A DNA stretch of 64,000 nucleotides, taken from contig JAJEKV010000263.1 of NCBI GenBank assembly GCA_021234155.1, positions 126,001 through 190,000 on the forward strand, in the 5' to 3' direction. The stretch comes from Isoetes taiwanensis (lineage: Eukaryota > Streptophyta > Lycopodiopsida > Isoetales > Isoetaceae). The notes beneath the pieces are model-generated. The model was not told the origin of the DNA, made no database searches, and saw only the letters and a program-made list of their open reading frames with translations. The translations under genes and the position numbers were made by a program. Positions 45,661 through 56,130 of this stretch are shown here, one piece after another (within the stretch, counting starts at the first letter, position 1; every line of letters starts with the position of its first letter).

Positions 45661-45775
45661 TGTATAAATCTTTAAGAATTATCACCTGGAATCTCCAGGG
45701 TATCAACAATCCCATCAAAAGGGAGCGCTTAAAAGTATGCCTATCCTCCCTCAACCCTGATATCCTGCTTGAGAT
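45661..45775 (+). pseudogene. LINE-C ORF2, start of endonuclease
   Basis: MYKSLRIITWNLQGINNPIK is the first endonuclease motif and LSSLNPDILL the second. The following codons (EILKS, stop) no longer match, marking a breakpoint near 45770. It starts seven bases after the ORF1 stop. Confidence 0.85.
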
Positions 45776-46038
45776 CCTTAAGTCCTAACCCAGCATTCTA
45801 CGTTATTTATGTGTAGTTGTATCCAATTCACTCAAGCATATGTGATAACATTAGTATTTATTTGTAAGAAAAATTAAAGTTGACATGAGAAATAAGTACT
45901 GATACCATTATATCCATAAAACATTCAGAAAAGGCATGGCCAATAATTTAGAATTGATTATACGGAATAGAGGTTATGATTGGTCATTTTTAGATAAACT
46001 ATCTGGAGTGTATGCTTATAATTATAGAAAATGAAGGA
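45776..46038. other. non-coding interval inside the LINE-C gap
   Basis: AT-rich with no gene recognised. Possibly the interior of the CACTA-type element whose other end is at 56129. Confidence 0.35.
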
Positions 46039-46359
46039 GGGTAAAAGCATGTTAGGGTGTACCACTTTTGGAACCTGCAAAAGTACATACACTAGGTACT
46101 TCAGAACTGGGTACTTTCTCATTTTTATTCTCATTAAAACTAGTACAAAGGTCCAAAATAAAAGTCAAGGATGCATTAATATTCAAAGTTAAGATAAAGA
46201 TAATGCTACTGGAGACCAAAATATATATAAAAGTTCTAAAATGTAACTTTTATTGAGACATTACACGGGTACCCAGTACCCAGTCCTGGGTACCTTTTTA
46301 GGTACTTTTTTGGTCACTAAATAATACTTTTTAAGGGACACCCTAACATGCTTTTACCC
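46039..46359. mobile_element. MITE with perfect 22-bp terminal inverted repeats
   Basis: GGGTAAAAGCATGTTAGG... at 46039-46060 is the exact complement of 46338-46359. The 4-bp AGGA occurs directly outside each end (46035-46038 and 46360-46363). The 321-bp body is non-coding and carries a second inverted motif (GGGTAC/GTACCC). The short perfect repeats suggest a young element. The superfamily is not clear from a 4-bp duplication. Confidence 0.8.
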
Positions 46360-46479
46360 AGGATATGATATTTGGTATATGGATTGAGCCTTGGAGAACT
46401 GGTTATAGCCATGACAGTAGTTCATCTGATATGGACCATCAGCTGAAGAAATTATAGTTGTTCATGGGCTTGTATTTAT

Positions 46480-46545
46480 TTACCTGTGATACGTCGCTAG
46501 TGCGGCGTGACACGTAGTAGGCTATTGCGACGTCTAGCCAGTGTG
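46480..46545. mobile_element. CACTA-type subterminal sequence, left of the Gypsy insertion
   Basis: GCGACGTCT and related CG-rich strings match the repeated motif at 55877-56080 (for example ATTGCGACGTCT in both). The Gypsy element therefore landed inside this sequence. No terminus with CACTACTAG was found on this side. Confidence 0.5.
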
Positions 46546-48079
46546 CGGCCCCAGCTCATATACGATGGCCCGATCGTATACAAACTGGAGATCATCCCTC
46601 AAACCAGCATCTGCTCGCTGACATGAGGCCGTCCACCTAACATCGGGCCCTTGATGGTGGCCAAGAACCCGACGGGAAAGAATGGACGTGTCATTCATTC
46701 CGTCTCCCTTGGGATCGTCCTAGCTGCGGAAGCGTAAGCAAACATGAGCACATGACAACAACAATAACATACCCACCTCGAAGGGTGGTCCACCATATCA
46801 CAGAGCTGCAACAACACATCAGTAACATCAACATAACATGGGGAGATCCTACCCGTGGCTCGGACTCATGGGGAAAGCCGGCGGCTTGGGTCTCGGATAA
46901 CAATGCGATGAAATTCATGGCAAATGGATTTGGCTGGCATAGGAACATGGACGTTGGGTAGTCCACTCCATCCGCCCCTCACGTGCATACTTTGCGGATA
47001 GGTGAAAAGTATTGGAGCCCGACCGTAACTAGGGGTGAATAGCCGAAGGGGCTACTACTCGGGTTGCATCTCCCCAGCCCGATGAGGCAGGAGGAGATCA
47101 CTCCCCTCCAGATGCCAATCACGCAGGCGAGCCGAGAGCCTTTGCTGCCATTATCTCGACTTGAACCCCTAGAAGATGACGATCACCCAAGAGGTGTCGA
47201 GCCCATACCCCCCTCACGCAGCGGGGGTATTAGGCCCGACTCACAACGCGTTCCGGACGTCGCTACGCACGGAGGGATCAAGCGTGATTAGACAAGCCCT
47301 CCCTTGTCGCCTGGTCTAGCCCCGCCACCCCGGCCCAGGCGGGCTTTATGCACGTGCCGCACACTAGGAATTAATGGGCTAAAACTAGGATCATCCATCT
47401 ACTTGGGCTCGGGTCTCTACCCCTTCCCAATACACAAGAGTGGCGCATAGAATGTCAAAACATCAACACAACAGAACTGAAATAATAGAATACATCTATT
47501 CTAATCTACCTAATCATACATGGTTAGGTTCCTTTGTTAGTGTTTATCATTCTTAGGCTGTAGGGGTCGCCTATAGCTAAGAATGGATACTAATCCTATG
47601 GAATGAGGGCTGAAAACTCGGGTCTAACTATCGGATCAACCACTAACCCGCTTCTTGGCTGGCTCCCACTCCTCCGAAAAGCGTCCATCTTCTTTGGATT
47701 TTCGAGGCTGCTGGTCTTGGATCGAGCTGCAACCTAGGAATTCGATTCCTCCGCTACTCTTCAGGTGAAATGGCGTCCAATGCTGCTCCAATCCGACCTA
47801 TAGGGGCTGAAAACCGAAAGGGTTTCCCTTTTAGGGTTTATGCCCCTTTATCCCCACGAATTTTAGGGCTGGGCCCTTTTGGTCAATGGGCTATTGCCAC
47901 ATGGCAAAAGATATTATATTCACATGTGGCCTTAACATGTGCAATATAATGGTTCACAAGGTCGTACCCTAGGGTACTACCCTTTACGGTTGCCGTGTAC
48001 ATGTCGTCTGAGTCGACATGTACTAGTGATGTGTCAGTATAATATACGTATTCATACCGTATGTTATGCTGGAACGTCA
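46546..48079 (-). mobile_element. Gypsy element, 3' LTR
   Basis: About 1.53 kb, closely similar along its whole length to 54314-55870. In minus orientation it begins TGACGTTCCAGC and ends ...GGGGCCG. Immediately inside lies the polypurine tract. Differences from its partner are mostly 1-3 bp indels. No gene lies inside. Confidence 0.85.
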
Positions 48080-48095
48080 CATTCTCCCCACCTTA
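48080..48095 (-). other. polypurine tract of the Gypsy element
   Basis: Minus-strand AAGGTGGGGAGAAT abuts the LTR start and primes plus-strand DNA synthesis. Inside it, GATGCTGCGGACAGCATC resembles the usual end of the pol region. Confidence 0.8.
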
Positions 48096-48170
48096 AAATG
48101 ATGCTGTCCGCAGCATCGAGGTTCTCCCCACCTTGGGATCTTCCTGTCCTGCAACTAACTTGATGCATGG

Positions 48171-50260
48171 AATTATTATTATAGTTACATAATTATTAGA
48201 ATTACTCTAAGGTAATGTTTAAGACATTACTGTATTATTTCATTGTCCAATTAACTTATCGCTTCATAACTTAATCAACGCAAGGTAATTACTAAGCTTA
48301 CTTAATACAACATTTAAGTTTATCAAAGTTTATCAAGTTCATACAAAAATTACACTTCCAAGGTACTCTTCATCCCTTGCAACACGTTATAACAAAATTT
48401 GTGTTGCAAGTCTTTGCACCTTGAAATCCTGCATTAATTTTACAATATCTATAATTACATACTTACTATCTCACACAAAATTTAAGCGATTAGTTTAAAT
48501 GGTAGAAATCACAACTATTCTAGAACTCTTGTCATGAGAGGATATCTTCGTACTTCCTCCACCAATTGTTGCATGTCGCTAGCATCCGATTAACGTCTTT
48601 AAGTAAACATGGCAGTCTTGGGCCTTTGCGATCTATTTGGACTTCCCTTAATGCATGCGATTAACATAATTACTCTAAGGTAATATTTATGAATTAACAT
48701 TATCATAGTATCGGATACATTACTTTCGATCGTACAATTATATTTACTCTAGCTTTGCAATATTTAACAACTTTTAGGTCGCGATTATTTAAACAATAAC
48801 CCTGATTTAGACCTAGTGTTACATAGACAAGGTTTTAATTATCATACACAAGAATTAGATGTGCTTCTTATTCCCTTCCTTGGGTCCTGCATTACCCTTG
48901 GAAGTATATCCCTAAGATGCACTTTAAGTATATCTGAATTCTATTTTCTATTTATATTTATAAGGACCCGAGGTCATATAGCTATCCTTGGAAGGAATTG
49001 CATCCTTGCGAAGGATTAATTAACATGCTACCTCACATTACCGTTTGTTATTTAACTTATTTCCCTATGATACATATCATTACAACAATTTCAATTTCTA
49101 TTCGAGTTATTAGGATCTATATTTAACTTATCTATAAGACACATTAAAGCTTATAATGCATGCGCACACCTTACATAAGGCTAGAACTCATCCACCCCTT
49201 TGAGAGCGTCGAGTAATTTTGGAGATGACTTGGTCGTTGCATTGCTCCAACGGTTTTGTTCCACTTCATTGGTGTAGTTAGCTACTACGCCGGGCCTCGC
49301 GACGCGTTGAAGGCTTCCCGATCACTAAGGTATCCTCTGTCTATCTTACGCTCGCTTCGCCCGGCCATTGCCGGAGTGAACTCTATTCTGGTCGGTCAAT
49401 TTGATGCAAGCACGTTCAATCATAAGATTGAGCCCTCCCACTTTCTTCAAAAAGAAAAATGGTCCCTGCACCCTTCAATGACGTTGTACACAACGTCATA
49501 TCTATTCTCTCCCTTAAGAGGTTATATGCTTCTTACTTAGCGCATTAATTTACTATCCATATATAACCATCTAAGATGGATGCACATATTATGTTATCAT
49601 TTATTTCAATATAGTTACGGGTTACCTACTTAGTTAGAACGATTCTAAACCACAAGGTTTTGTCATCATGACAATTATTCCTTTTGTCTCAAAAAGACTA
49701 TTTGATTACTATAATTTTTATTTTAGATGTACCTTGCATGTACTATTCTTTTATATTCTAGAGATTCCCCTTTCTTAGTTATTTAAACTCTTGGAATATT
49801 CCTACCAATCAATTGATGTCATCGTAACAAGTTGGCGGACTTGTTAGATTACTTCTTTCTTGGGTTGGATTATTCTCTGGAGGTACTAAATTTATACATG
49901 GTCAACAATTATCCTAGTAATGATTCCTTCTTAGCGAGGTGATCAATCTCACCAAGTGGTTTCAATATGTTGGATGTCTGTTAACAATCTTGTATAATTT
50001 TAGTTACTCTTATACATCGAGTCCTCTTCTCGTTGAATAGCCTGGCTATTATCTTGAACTCTCTTTTTGCCGAAGGTGCTTCAGTTGCTATCCTTGTCGT
50101 TAAGGTGCCGAAAGTGCTTCTACCTTGGGCGTTTGGCGTGCCACATGCCGGAGATATGATCGGCTTCTTCTCCTCTAATTACTGGTAGGAGTACCTGACG
50201 AAGCCATCTCCTAGTTGTTGAAGGCGTAACTCCTCGTTGATGTCGGGTCGTTCCTCCTTT
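48171..50260. other. Gypsy internal region, no gene recognised
   Basis: AT-rich. Short open frames only, none with a retroelement motif. Confidence 0.45.
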
Positions 50261-50459
50261 GGTTTCTAGGTGTTTCTAGGTCCGGAATTCTTGTTCGAGC
50301 GGAATATTCTCCTCCTTGATCTTGCCCCTAATGCTGATATAGGCCTTCAAGTAGGAGATGTTCCTTCCCTAATATCGTCTCCTCCCCTCATGTTCTCCTA
50401 CTTTTTGGAACCGATGAAAGTTCTCCTCCCGGTGCAAAGGGAACTGGAAGCTCATCTGG

Positions 50460-50986
50460 TCAGCCTTAGGTGCTTTGTGGTTGCCTATCTTGGTTGCTCC
50501 TTTTGTTGACGTTGCATGACATTCGCTTTTGAGCTGTTGGGCTGCAAGGTCGTGGTGGTCTTCCCCTATACGCTCCGGTGTCGCTACCGACTTCTCTCCC
50601 CATTTGGAAGATTATGCCCGCCCTAGCTCGTGATGCTAACGCCGCATCGATGTCTAACGCCTTCCCCTGCACTGTATTTTGCTGCCTTGCATTCTTCCAT
50701 TTGAAACTCATGTGCGCCGAGTTGGTGAAGGCGTTAAGATCCTCTTTTCCGATGTGAGCTCGTGGACGGTAGTAGGGGGTTGACATCTAGAAGATTCTTG
50801 ATGCCATTGGTTACATTCTTCCCATTTGATGAAGATTGTGATAGGCCGGTGGTGTCCTGTTCTACTCGTTTGTCAGTTGAGGTGTTTGTCGTCGTGCTTC
50901 CCTCTCTTGGGTCTGCTTTTTGGTCTCCTCTCCTTATCTGTCTGTACATCGGTTGGGACCTTGATGTCTTCAAGTTGCGTCTCTAG
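50460..50986 (-). other. Gypsy internal region, short minus-strand open frames
   Basis: Two overlapping hydrophilic frames (50734-50973 and 50466-50786), rich in Arg, Gln, Ser and Thr. They have no cysteine knuckle and no known motif. They may be eroded gag-like sequence, but nothing proves it. Confidence 0.25.
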
Positions 50987-51761
50987 CTCTTACTCAGGTG
51001 GGTGTGGCCCCTCAGACCAAAGCAACGTCAGATATCCTAGAGTCTAAGGGTCTACTTGAAAGGCTCTCCTACAACATGTTGGGCTCTATAATCAAGCAAG
51101 ATGGCTCGAGCAAAGACATTCTTTGGAGACATATCTATAATCTCCAAGTCTATGGATATTAGGACGTGTGGTATGGCATGACATGAGGGTTGTTTTGCAA
51201 AACCTCCATGATGTTTGAGGCACACTCTAAGGTCTTAGCAAAGTTGGTTTGGGGGAGTCCAATCTCTACACATGGAGTGACTTGGGCAGCTCTAGACTCT
51301 AGCTCCTTTCTAGGTATCCTGGCAATAGGGGAGTGTCAATGTATGCTATATAAGTCAAACTCTATTAGAAGGACACAAAAATTAGGTCAAGGTTTATGCC
51401 TTTGGCATGAGCAAGAGGTGATGTACCAACGAGTTGGACTTGGGTTGCTATCTTTGAGGTCTAGATGACTATAACAAAGGGGTGTTCTTGGGCACTTCTA
51501 TCTAGGAGTAAGGCATCAGCTTTGAGCCGAGAGCAATACTTGCGAGGTACTAATGGGGTATGCTTCTATTTACAAACAAACCACAGTTTGGGAAAATAAT
51601 TCAAGGGTTTGAGCAATTTTTGATCATTTTGAGCTAGGGTTTGACATTTATAGCCTAATTTGAGGTCATAAATGGATTCTAGGCTGTCTACCGGTCCTAT
51701 TGCAACAAATTTCAGGTGATTTAGAGCCCTGTAGCTCAAGTTATGGGGTTTGGAAAATCGG

Positions 51762-51838
51762 ACCCCTCTAAGAGTGCGCGAGGAGGGTGTTAAGTTGGGA
51801 CCTAAGTGGCCTCTGGCGCACTCTTGGAGGTGTTGGCC
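51762..51838. repeat. Gypsy hairpin repeat, copy 1
   Basis: A 77-bp module starting ACCCCTCTAAGAGTGCGCG and ending GGAGGTGTTGGCC. The ends are inverted to each other (CCTCTAAGAGTGCGC against GCGCACTCTTGGAGG), so the module folds into a long hairpin. Confidence 0.85.
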
Positions 51839-51974
51839 TACCTATGCCTAATGGGTGCCAAGAACAAGTTCAAAGACGTGAATTCCTACTTATTTTCTTC
51901 TGAACTACAAGTTTCTTCACTTATTTACTTCATTTGGAGCAGGTAAGTGGCTGATCAAGGGCCCAGTTGGCTGG

Positions 51975-52051
51975 ACCCCTCTAAGAGTGCGCGAGGAGGG
52001 TGTTAGGTTCAGACCTAACTGTGCTCTGGCGCACCCTTAGAGGTGTTGGCC
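51975..52051. repeat. Gypsy hairpin repeat, copy 2
   Basis: Same module 213 bp to the right of copy 1. The inner part has a further inverted pair TTAGGT/ACCTAA. Confidence 0.85.
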
Positions 52052-52335
52052 AAAATTTCACATTTGCTACTTAACTACTATTAGATTTATTCCAATGCAC
52101 ATTTAAACAACTATATATCCTTTTTATTCAAAATTTTCATACATTACATATAAGCCTGTTAATTACAAAAGTAGCTTCGTTCTATTTATCGTCCTCTTGA
52201 TGTATTTGGCGGGCCTCATGTCCTTTGGCTGAAGCGTGATTCTTTTTTGCATGGACCGTGCATGCAGTGAATCTTCGAAGTGTTGCACGGCCTCCATTTC
52301 TGCTGCTTCTTGTAAAGCGAGTAACATGTCGTTGG

Positions 52336-53354
52336 TTACTCGCTTGTCGGGGTCGAAATCCCACAAAATCTCCCGGACAAATCTCTAGAATGCAGCTCTG
52401 GGGATAAGAAATCCGTAACTCCGTTGGAAGTGTCGGGATTTCTCGCAAAACTTTCCCAAATACTGAATTTTGGGATCTTCTCTTGGCTTACGTGGGGGTC
52501 CGGGAAGCTCTGGTGGGGTTTCAGCTGGAGTGTCTCACGTGTTGGCCGCCCTCCTTCAATATATTTTACCTTGTGTGCCTCGTAATAGGCACTGTACTCG
52601 GTGTGCATCCTCTTATATACGGTATAGTCTGCTAACTCTTTCTGGTACCTCTTCTTGGGCCCTAGAGTGTATGATTCTCTGGCCGTTTTGTTCGCCTTCT
52701 TTGCGGCTACTTTGTCTGCATCTAGCTTCCTCGCTTCTTGCCATTGCGAAAACGGTGGAGGCATTGGCGGGGGTAGTTCAATCTGGGGTCCTGCCGGGTC
52801 TTGGGCTGGGGTTTGGCCCTCCTCTTGGGGTTCATCTGTCTCAGGATGACTGTTCTTGTTCTTCTGCGAGGATTCTCCTATTCCTACAAGTACTTCTTCC
52901 AAAAGTTAAGCGTCCCCTCGAATCTTCCGGCGGCGATGGAGGTTGGTCGCCGGATTGGTTCGCCGATGGCGATGTCGTAAGGGCTCCTCCTCTTCTTCTG
53001 CGGGGGCTCAAATGCATCTTCACCCCTTTTGCCTTTCTGTGGTGTTCTTCCTTCCGTTCCTGTTCGCCCCATTGGTCTTCTTCGGCCTCCTCATTTTGCT
53101 TCACTGTGCTTTCTTCCTTGCCCTCTCCTCTCTCCTCTTTGCTTTTTCCTCTTTCCTCTTTGCCTTCTCTTCTTTCCTCTTGGTCTTCTCTTCTTTCTTC
53201 GCCTCTTCTCTAGATTTGTTAGTATCTAGGTGGCCTCTCCATGTCGGCCTTGGTTTCTCTTCGGCATCTTTGAGTTTACGCTTTCGTGAGGACTTGGTAT
53301 TTGGGCTTATCATCGTTGCTTACCTTGGGAGGCCGATGCCTTCGTCCTAGCCAT
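52336..53354 (-). pseudogene. Gypsy-encoded Lys/Glu-rich protein, unknown function
   Basis: Minus-strand frames run from an ATG at 53354 (MARTKASASQGKQR, then stop). The open piece 53313-53101 holds repeated KRKEEKAKRKEEK-type charged repeats (coiled-coil-like). It passes to 53104-52841 or 53072-52884 (KKRRSPY, basic) and to 52902-52336 (acidic, Pro-rich ELPPPMPPPFSQWQEARK, then KRYQKELADYTVYKRMHTEY). At least two frame changes separate the pieces. Position and charge suggest a structural, gag-like role. No CCHC motif or enzyme motif is present. Confidence 0.4.
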
Positions 53355-53572
53355 CGTTTGTGAGTTCGATTTGGATCGAGTGGCGGAAGATCGCTTTGTT
53401 AGGGACAAGCTCGAAGGACAACGATGGGAAGCCCTAAAAAATGAGGTCTAAGTCCACTTAATTTATAGGGTTAAATTTTAGGGTTTGGCCTAGGTGCTTA
53501 TTTTCTTGGTTTGTTGGTGAAATCCTCCATATCCCGAATCAAGTTTGGGTCTCCTTCAACTATTTTTCCTCG

Positions 53573-53634
53573 AACCCTTCTAAGCATGCGCGAGGAGCTA
53601 ACTATGCCCTGTTGCATCCTTAGAGGTGTTGACC
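53573..53634. repeat. Gypsy hairpin repeat, copy 3 (degenerate)
   Basis: A shortened form: CCCTTCTAAGCATGCGCGAGG ... CATCCTTAGAGGTGTT. It lies on the far side of the coding segment, about 1.6 kb from copy 2. Confidence 0.7.
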
Positions 53635-53769
53635 TCTTTTTGCTTTAAACTTATCCAATTTAAACAAATTAACATGCATTTCTAACTAATTTAAGCATTA
53701 TAAGCAAGATTCTATCATTACTTTTAGAATTTGAGTAAATTTGGATCAAATTCGAGGTCACTTTTAGGG

Positions 53770-53847
53770 GACCCCTCTAAGTGTCTTTGAGGAGGGTGTT
53801 AGGTCATGACCTAACTATGCTCTGGGCGCACCCTTAGAGGTGTTGCT
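53770..53847. repeat. Gypsy hairpin repeat, copy 4
   Basis: ACCCCTCTAAGTGTCTTTGA ... GCGCACCCTTAGAGGTGTTG. It starts 197 bp after copy 3. The left arm is partly mutated. Confidence 0.8.
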
Positions 53848-53981
53848 CCAAATTGACTTTTATTTAACGTTTTTTTACGTGTTTTAACATACCAATTTAA
53901 CTAATTGAACTTTTAAATGGGATTTCATCTTTTATTTTACCATTTGGGGCTCCTATGGCGAGTTCTAGAGTTCATATTGGG

Positions 53982-54060
53982 TGACCCTCTAAGAGTGCGC
54001 CAAGAGACCCATTAGATATGGACCTAACATGCTCCTGGCGCACCCTTGGAGGTGTCGGCC
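53982..54060. repeat. Gypsy hairpin repeat, copy 5
   Basis: ACCCTCTAAGAGTGCGCCA ... GGCGCACCCTTGGAGGTGTC. It starts 212 bp after copy 4 and is the copy nearest the 5' LTR. Confidence 0.82.
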
Positions 54061-54292
54061 AAAAAGTGACTAACATTTACTAGGCTTTCTTAGATGGCTT
54101 TTCTTCAATCTACTTCATCTAAATTATGTTCTCTAATTATCCTAATTCTAGATAGTTACTAACTCTATTCCTGGGGAAAAATTTTCCCACTACTCGAGGT
54201 TCGTGCTTGGGCTTTTATCTCCAAGACTGAATGTCTAGATTAGTTAGTTCCTATAGGAATACGGTCGCATTTCGATCCTGGTCGCAAGATCG

Positions 54293-54306
54293 GGCGCCCG
54301 ATACCA
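54293..54306 (-). other. primer-binding site of the Gypsy element
   Basis: Minus-strand TGGTATCGGGCGCC starts about 8 bases inside the 5' LTR edge. TGGTATC is the usual start of a plant initiator-methionine tRNA primer site (TGGTATCAGAGC). The following bases differ. Confidence 0.6.
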
Positions 54307-54313
54307 TTCAGGA

Positions 54314-55870
54314 CGGCCCCAGCTCATATCACGATGGCCCGATCAGTATACAAGCGGAGATCATCCCTCAAACCCCAAAGATTCGTGACGACATGAGGTC
54401 GTCCACCTAACATCGGGCCCTTGATGGTGGCCAAGAACCCGACGGGGAAGAATGGGCGTGTCATTCATCCCGTCTCCCTCGGATCGTCCCTAGGCGTGGA
54501 GGCGTAAGCAAACATGAGCACATGACAACAACAATAACATACCCACCTCGAAGGGTGGTCCACCATATCACGACGCAACAACACATCAGTAACATCAACA
54601 TAACATGGGGAGATCCTACCCAGGCTCAGACTCATGGGGAAAGACTGACGGCTTGGGTCTCCGGATAACAATGCAGACAGAATTCATGGCAAATGGATTT
54701 GGCTGGCATAGGAACATGGCCGTTGGGTAGTCCACTCCATCCGCCCCTCCTGTGCATACTTTGCAGATAGGCTGAAAAGTATTGGAGCCTGACCGTAGCC
54801 TGCCGGGTGAATAGCCAGAGGGGCTACTACTACTGGGTTGCATCTCCCCAGCCCCGATGAGGCAGGAGGAGATCACTCCCCTCCAGAAGGTTCATGCCAA
54901 TCACAGGCGAGCCAGAGAGCCACTGCTCGTATACGACTTGAACCCCTAGAAGATGACGCATCACCCAAGAGGTGTCGAGCCCATACCCTGCCCTCACGCA
55001 GTGCCAGGGTATTAGGCCTGGCTCACAACGTTCCCCGGCCGTCGCTACGCACCAGAGGGATCAACTGTGATTAGACAAGCCCTCCCTTGTCAGCCGGTCT
55101 AGCTCCGCCACCCACAGCCAGGCGGGCTCTTATGCACAGGCCGCATTAATTAGGAATTAATGGGCTAAAACTAGGATCATCCATCTACTTGGGCTCTGGG
55201 TCTCTACCCCCCTTCCCAATACACAAGAGTGGCGCATAGAATGTCAAAACATCAACACAACAGAACTGAAATAATAGAATACATCTATTCTAATCTACCT
55301 AATCATACATGGTTAGGTTCCTTTGTTAGTGTTTATCATTCTTAGGCTGTAGGGGTCGCCTATAGCTAAGAATGGATACTAATCCTATGGAATGAGGGCT
55401 GAAAACTCGGATCTAACTATCGGATCAACCACTAACCCGCTTCTTGGCTGGCTCCCACTCCTCTGAAAGCGTCCATCTTCTTTGGATTTCGAGATCGGCC
55501 GGTCTTGGATCGAAGCTGCAACCTAGGAACTCCGATTCCTTTGCTACTCTTCAGGTGAAATGGCGCCCAATGCTTTGCTCCAATCCGACCTATAGGGGCT
55601 GGAAACCAAAGGGTTTCCCTTTTAGGTTTATGCCCCTTTATCCCCACGAATTTTAGGGCTGGGCCCTTTTTGGTCAATGGGCTATTGCCACATGGCAAAA
55701 GATATTATATTCACATGTGGCCTTAACATGTGCAATATAATGGTTCACAAGGTCGCACCCTAGGGTACTACCCTTTATTCTTGCCGTGTACATGTCGTCT
55801 GAGTCAACATGTACTAGTGACGTGTCAGTATAATATACGTATTCATACCGTATGTTATGCTGGAACGTCA
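54314..55870 (-). mobile_element. Gypsy element, 5' LTR
   Basis: About 1.56 kb, paired with 46546-48079. In minus orientation it should hold the promoter and start of transcription. No TATA box was assigned with confidence. Confidence 0.85.
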
Positions 55871-56129
55871 CGCCTTGACGTTCAACCGTGACGCGTCGAC
55901 GTTCTACCTGCGACGTTGTTTGAATTTTGTGCAACGTCATAGGAACGTACTCGATTTTTGCCATTGCGACGTCTGATTAGACGTTCCAACTGTGACGTGG
56001 GACGTTCTACCTGCGACGTCGTTTAAATTTTGTGCGACGTCATTGGAACGTACGCGATTTTTGCGACGTGGACGTTTCATATACGCATCATAAACCCGGC
56101 GTCATAAAACAACCCATCCTCTAGTAGTG
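55871..56129. mobile_element. CACTA (En/Spm)-type transposon terminus
   Basis: The right edge is CTAGTAGTG (56121-56129), the complement of CACTACTAG, a standard CACTA terminus. Inside are two ~103-bp tandem copies (from 55877 and 55980) rich in GACGTC, GACGTT and CGTCGC strings, as expected of the subterminal repeats bound by the transposase. The far terminus is not identified, probably deleted or displaced with the missing LINE-C segment. Confidence 0.65.
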
Positions 56130-56130
56130 T

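Larger units (their letters stand above)
43171..45775 (+). mobile_element. LINE-C, 5' portion
   Basis: A plus-strand L1-type element. It has a leader of about 500 bp, ORF1 (43681-45653) and the first ~40 codons of ORF2 (from 45661). It breaks off near 45770 in the endonuclease, after PDILL. The 3' portion, beginning in the late reverse transcriptase, is found at 56131-57240 in the same orientation. The central part of ORF2 is missing from the window. Confidence 0.82.
46546..55870 (-). mobile_element. Ty3/Gypsy-like LTR retrotransposon, non-autonomous
   Basis: Two LTRs of about 1.55 kb enclose 6.2 kb. The primer-binding site and polypurine tract are in the right places for minus orientation. 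No protease, reverse transcriptase, RNase H or integrase motif was found, so the element would have to borrow enzymes, as large LTR derivatives do. The only coding-like part is at 52336-53354. It is inserted in CACTA-type subterminal DNA. A target-site duplication could not be recognised. Confidence 0.8.

Noticed and set aside
53029-53229. Hydrophobic Leu/Phe/Ser-rich plus-strand frames
   Set aside because: Antisense shadow of the Lys/Glu-rich minus-strand coding segment.
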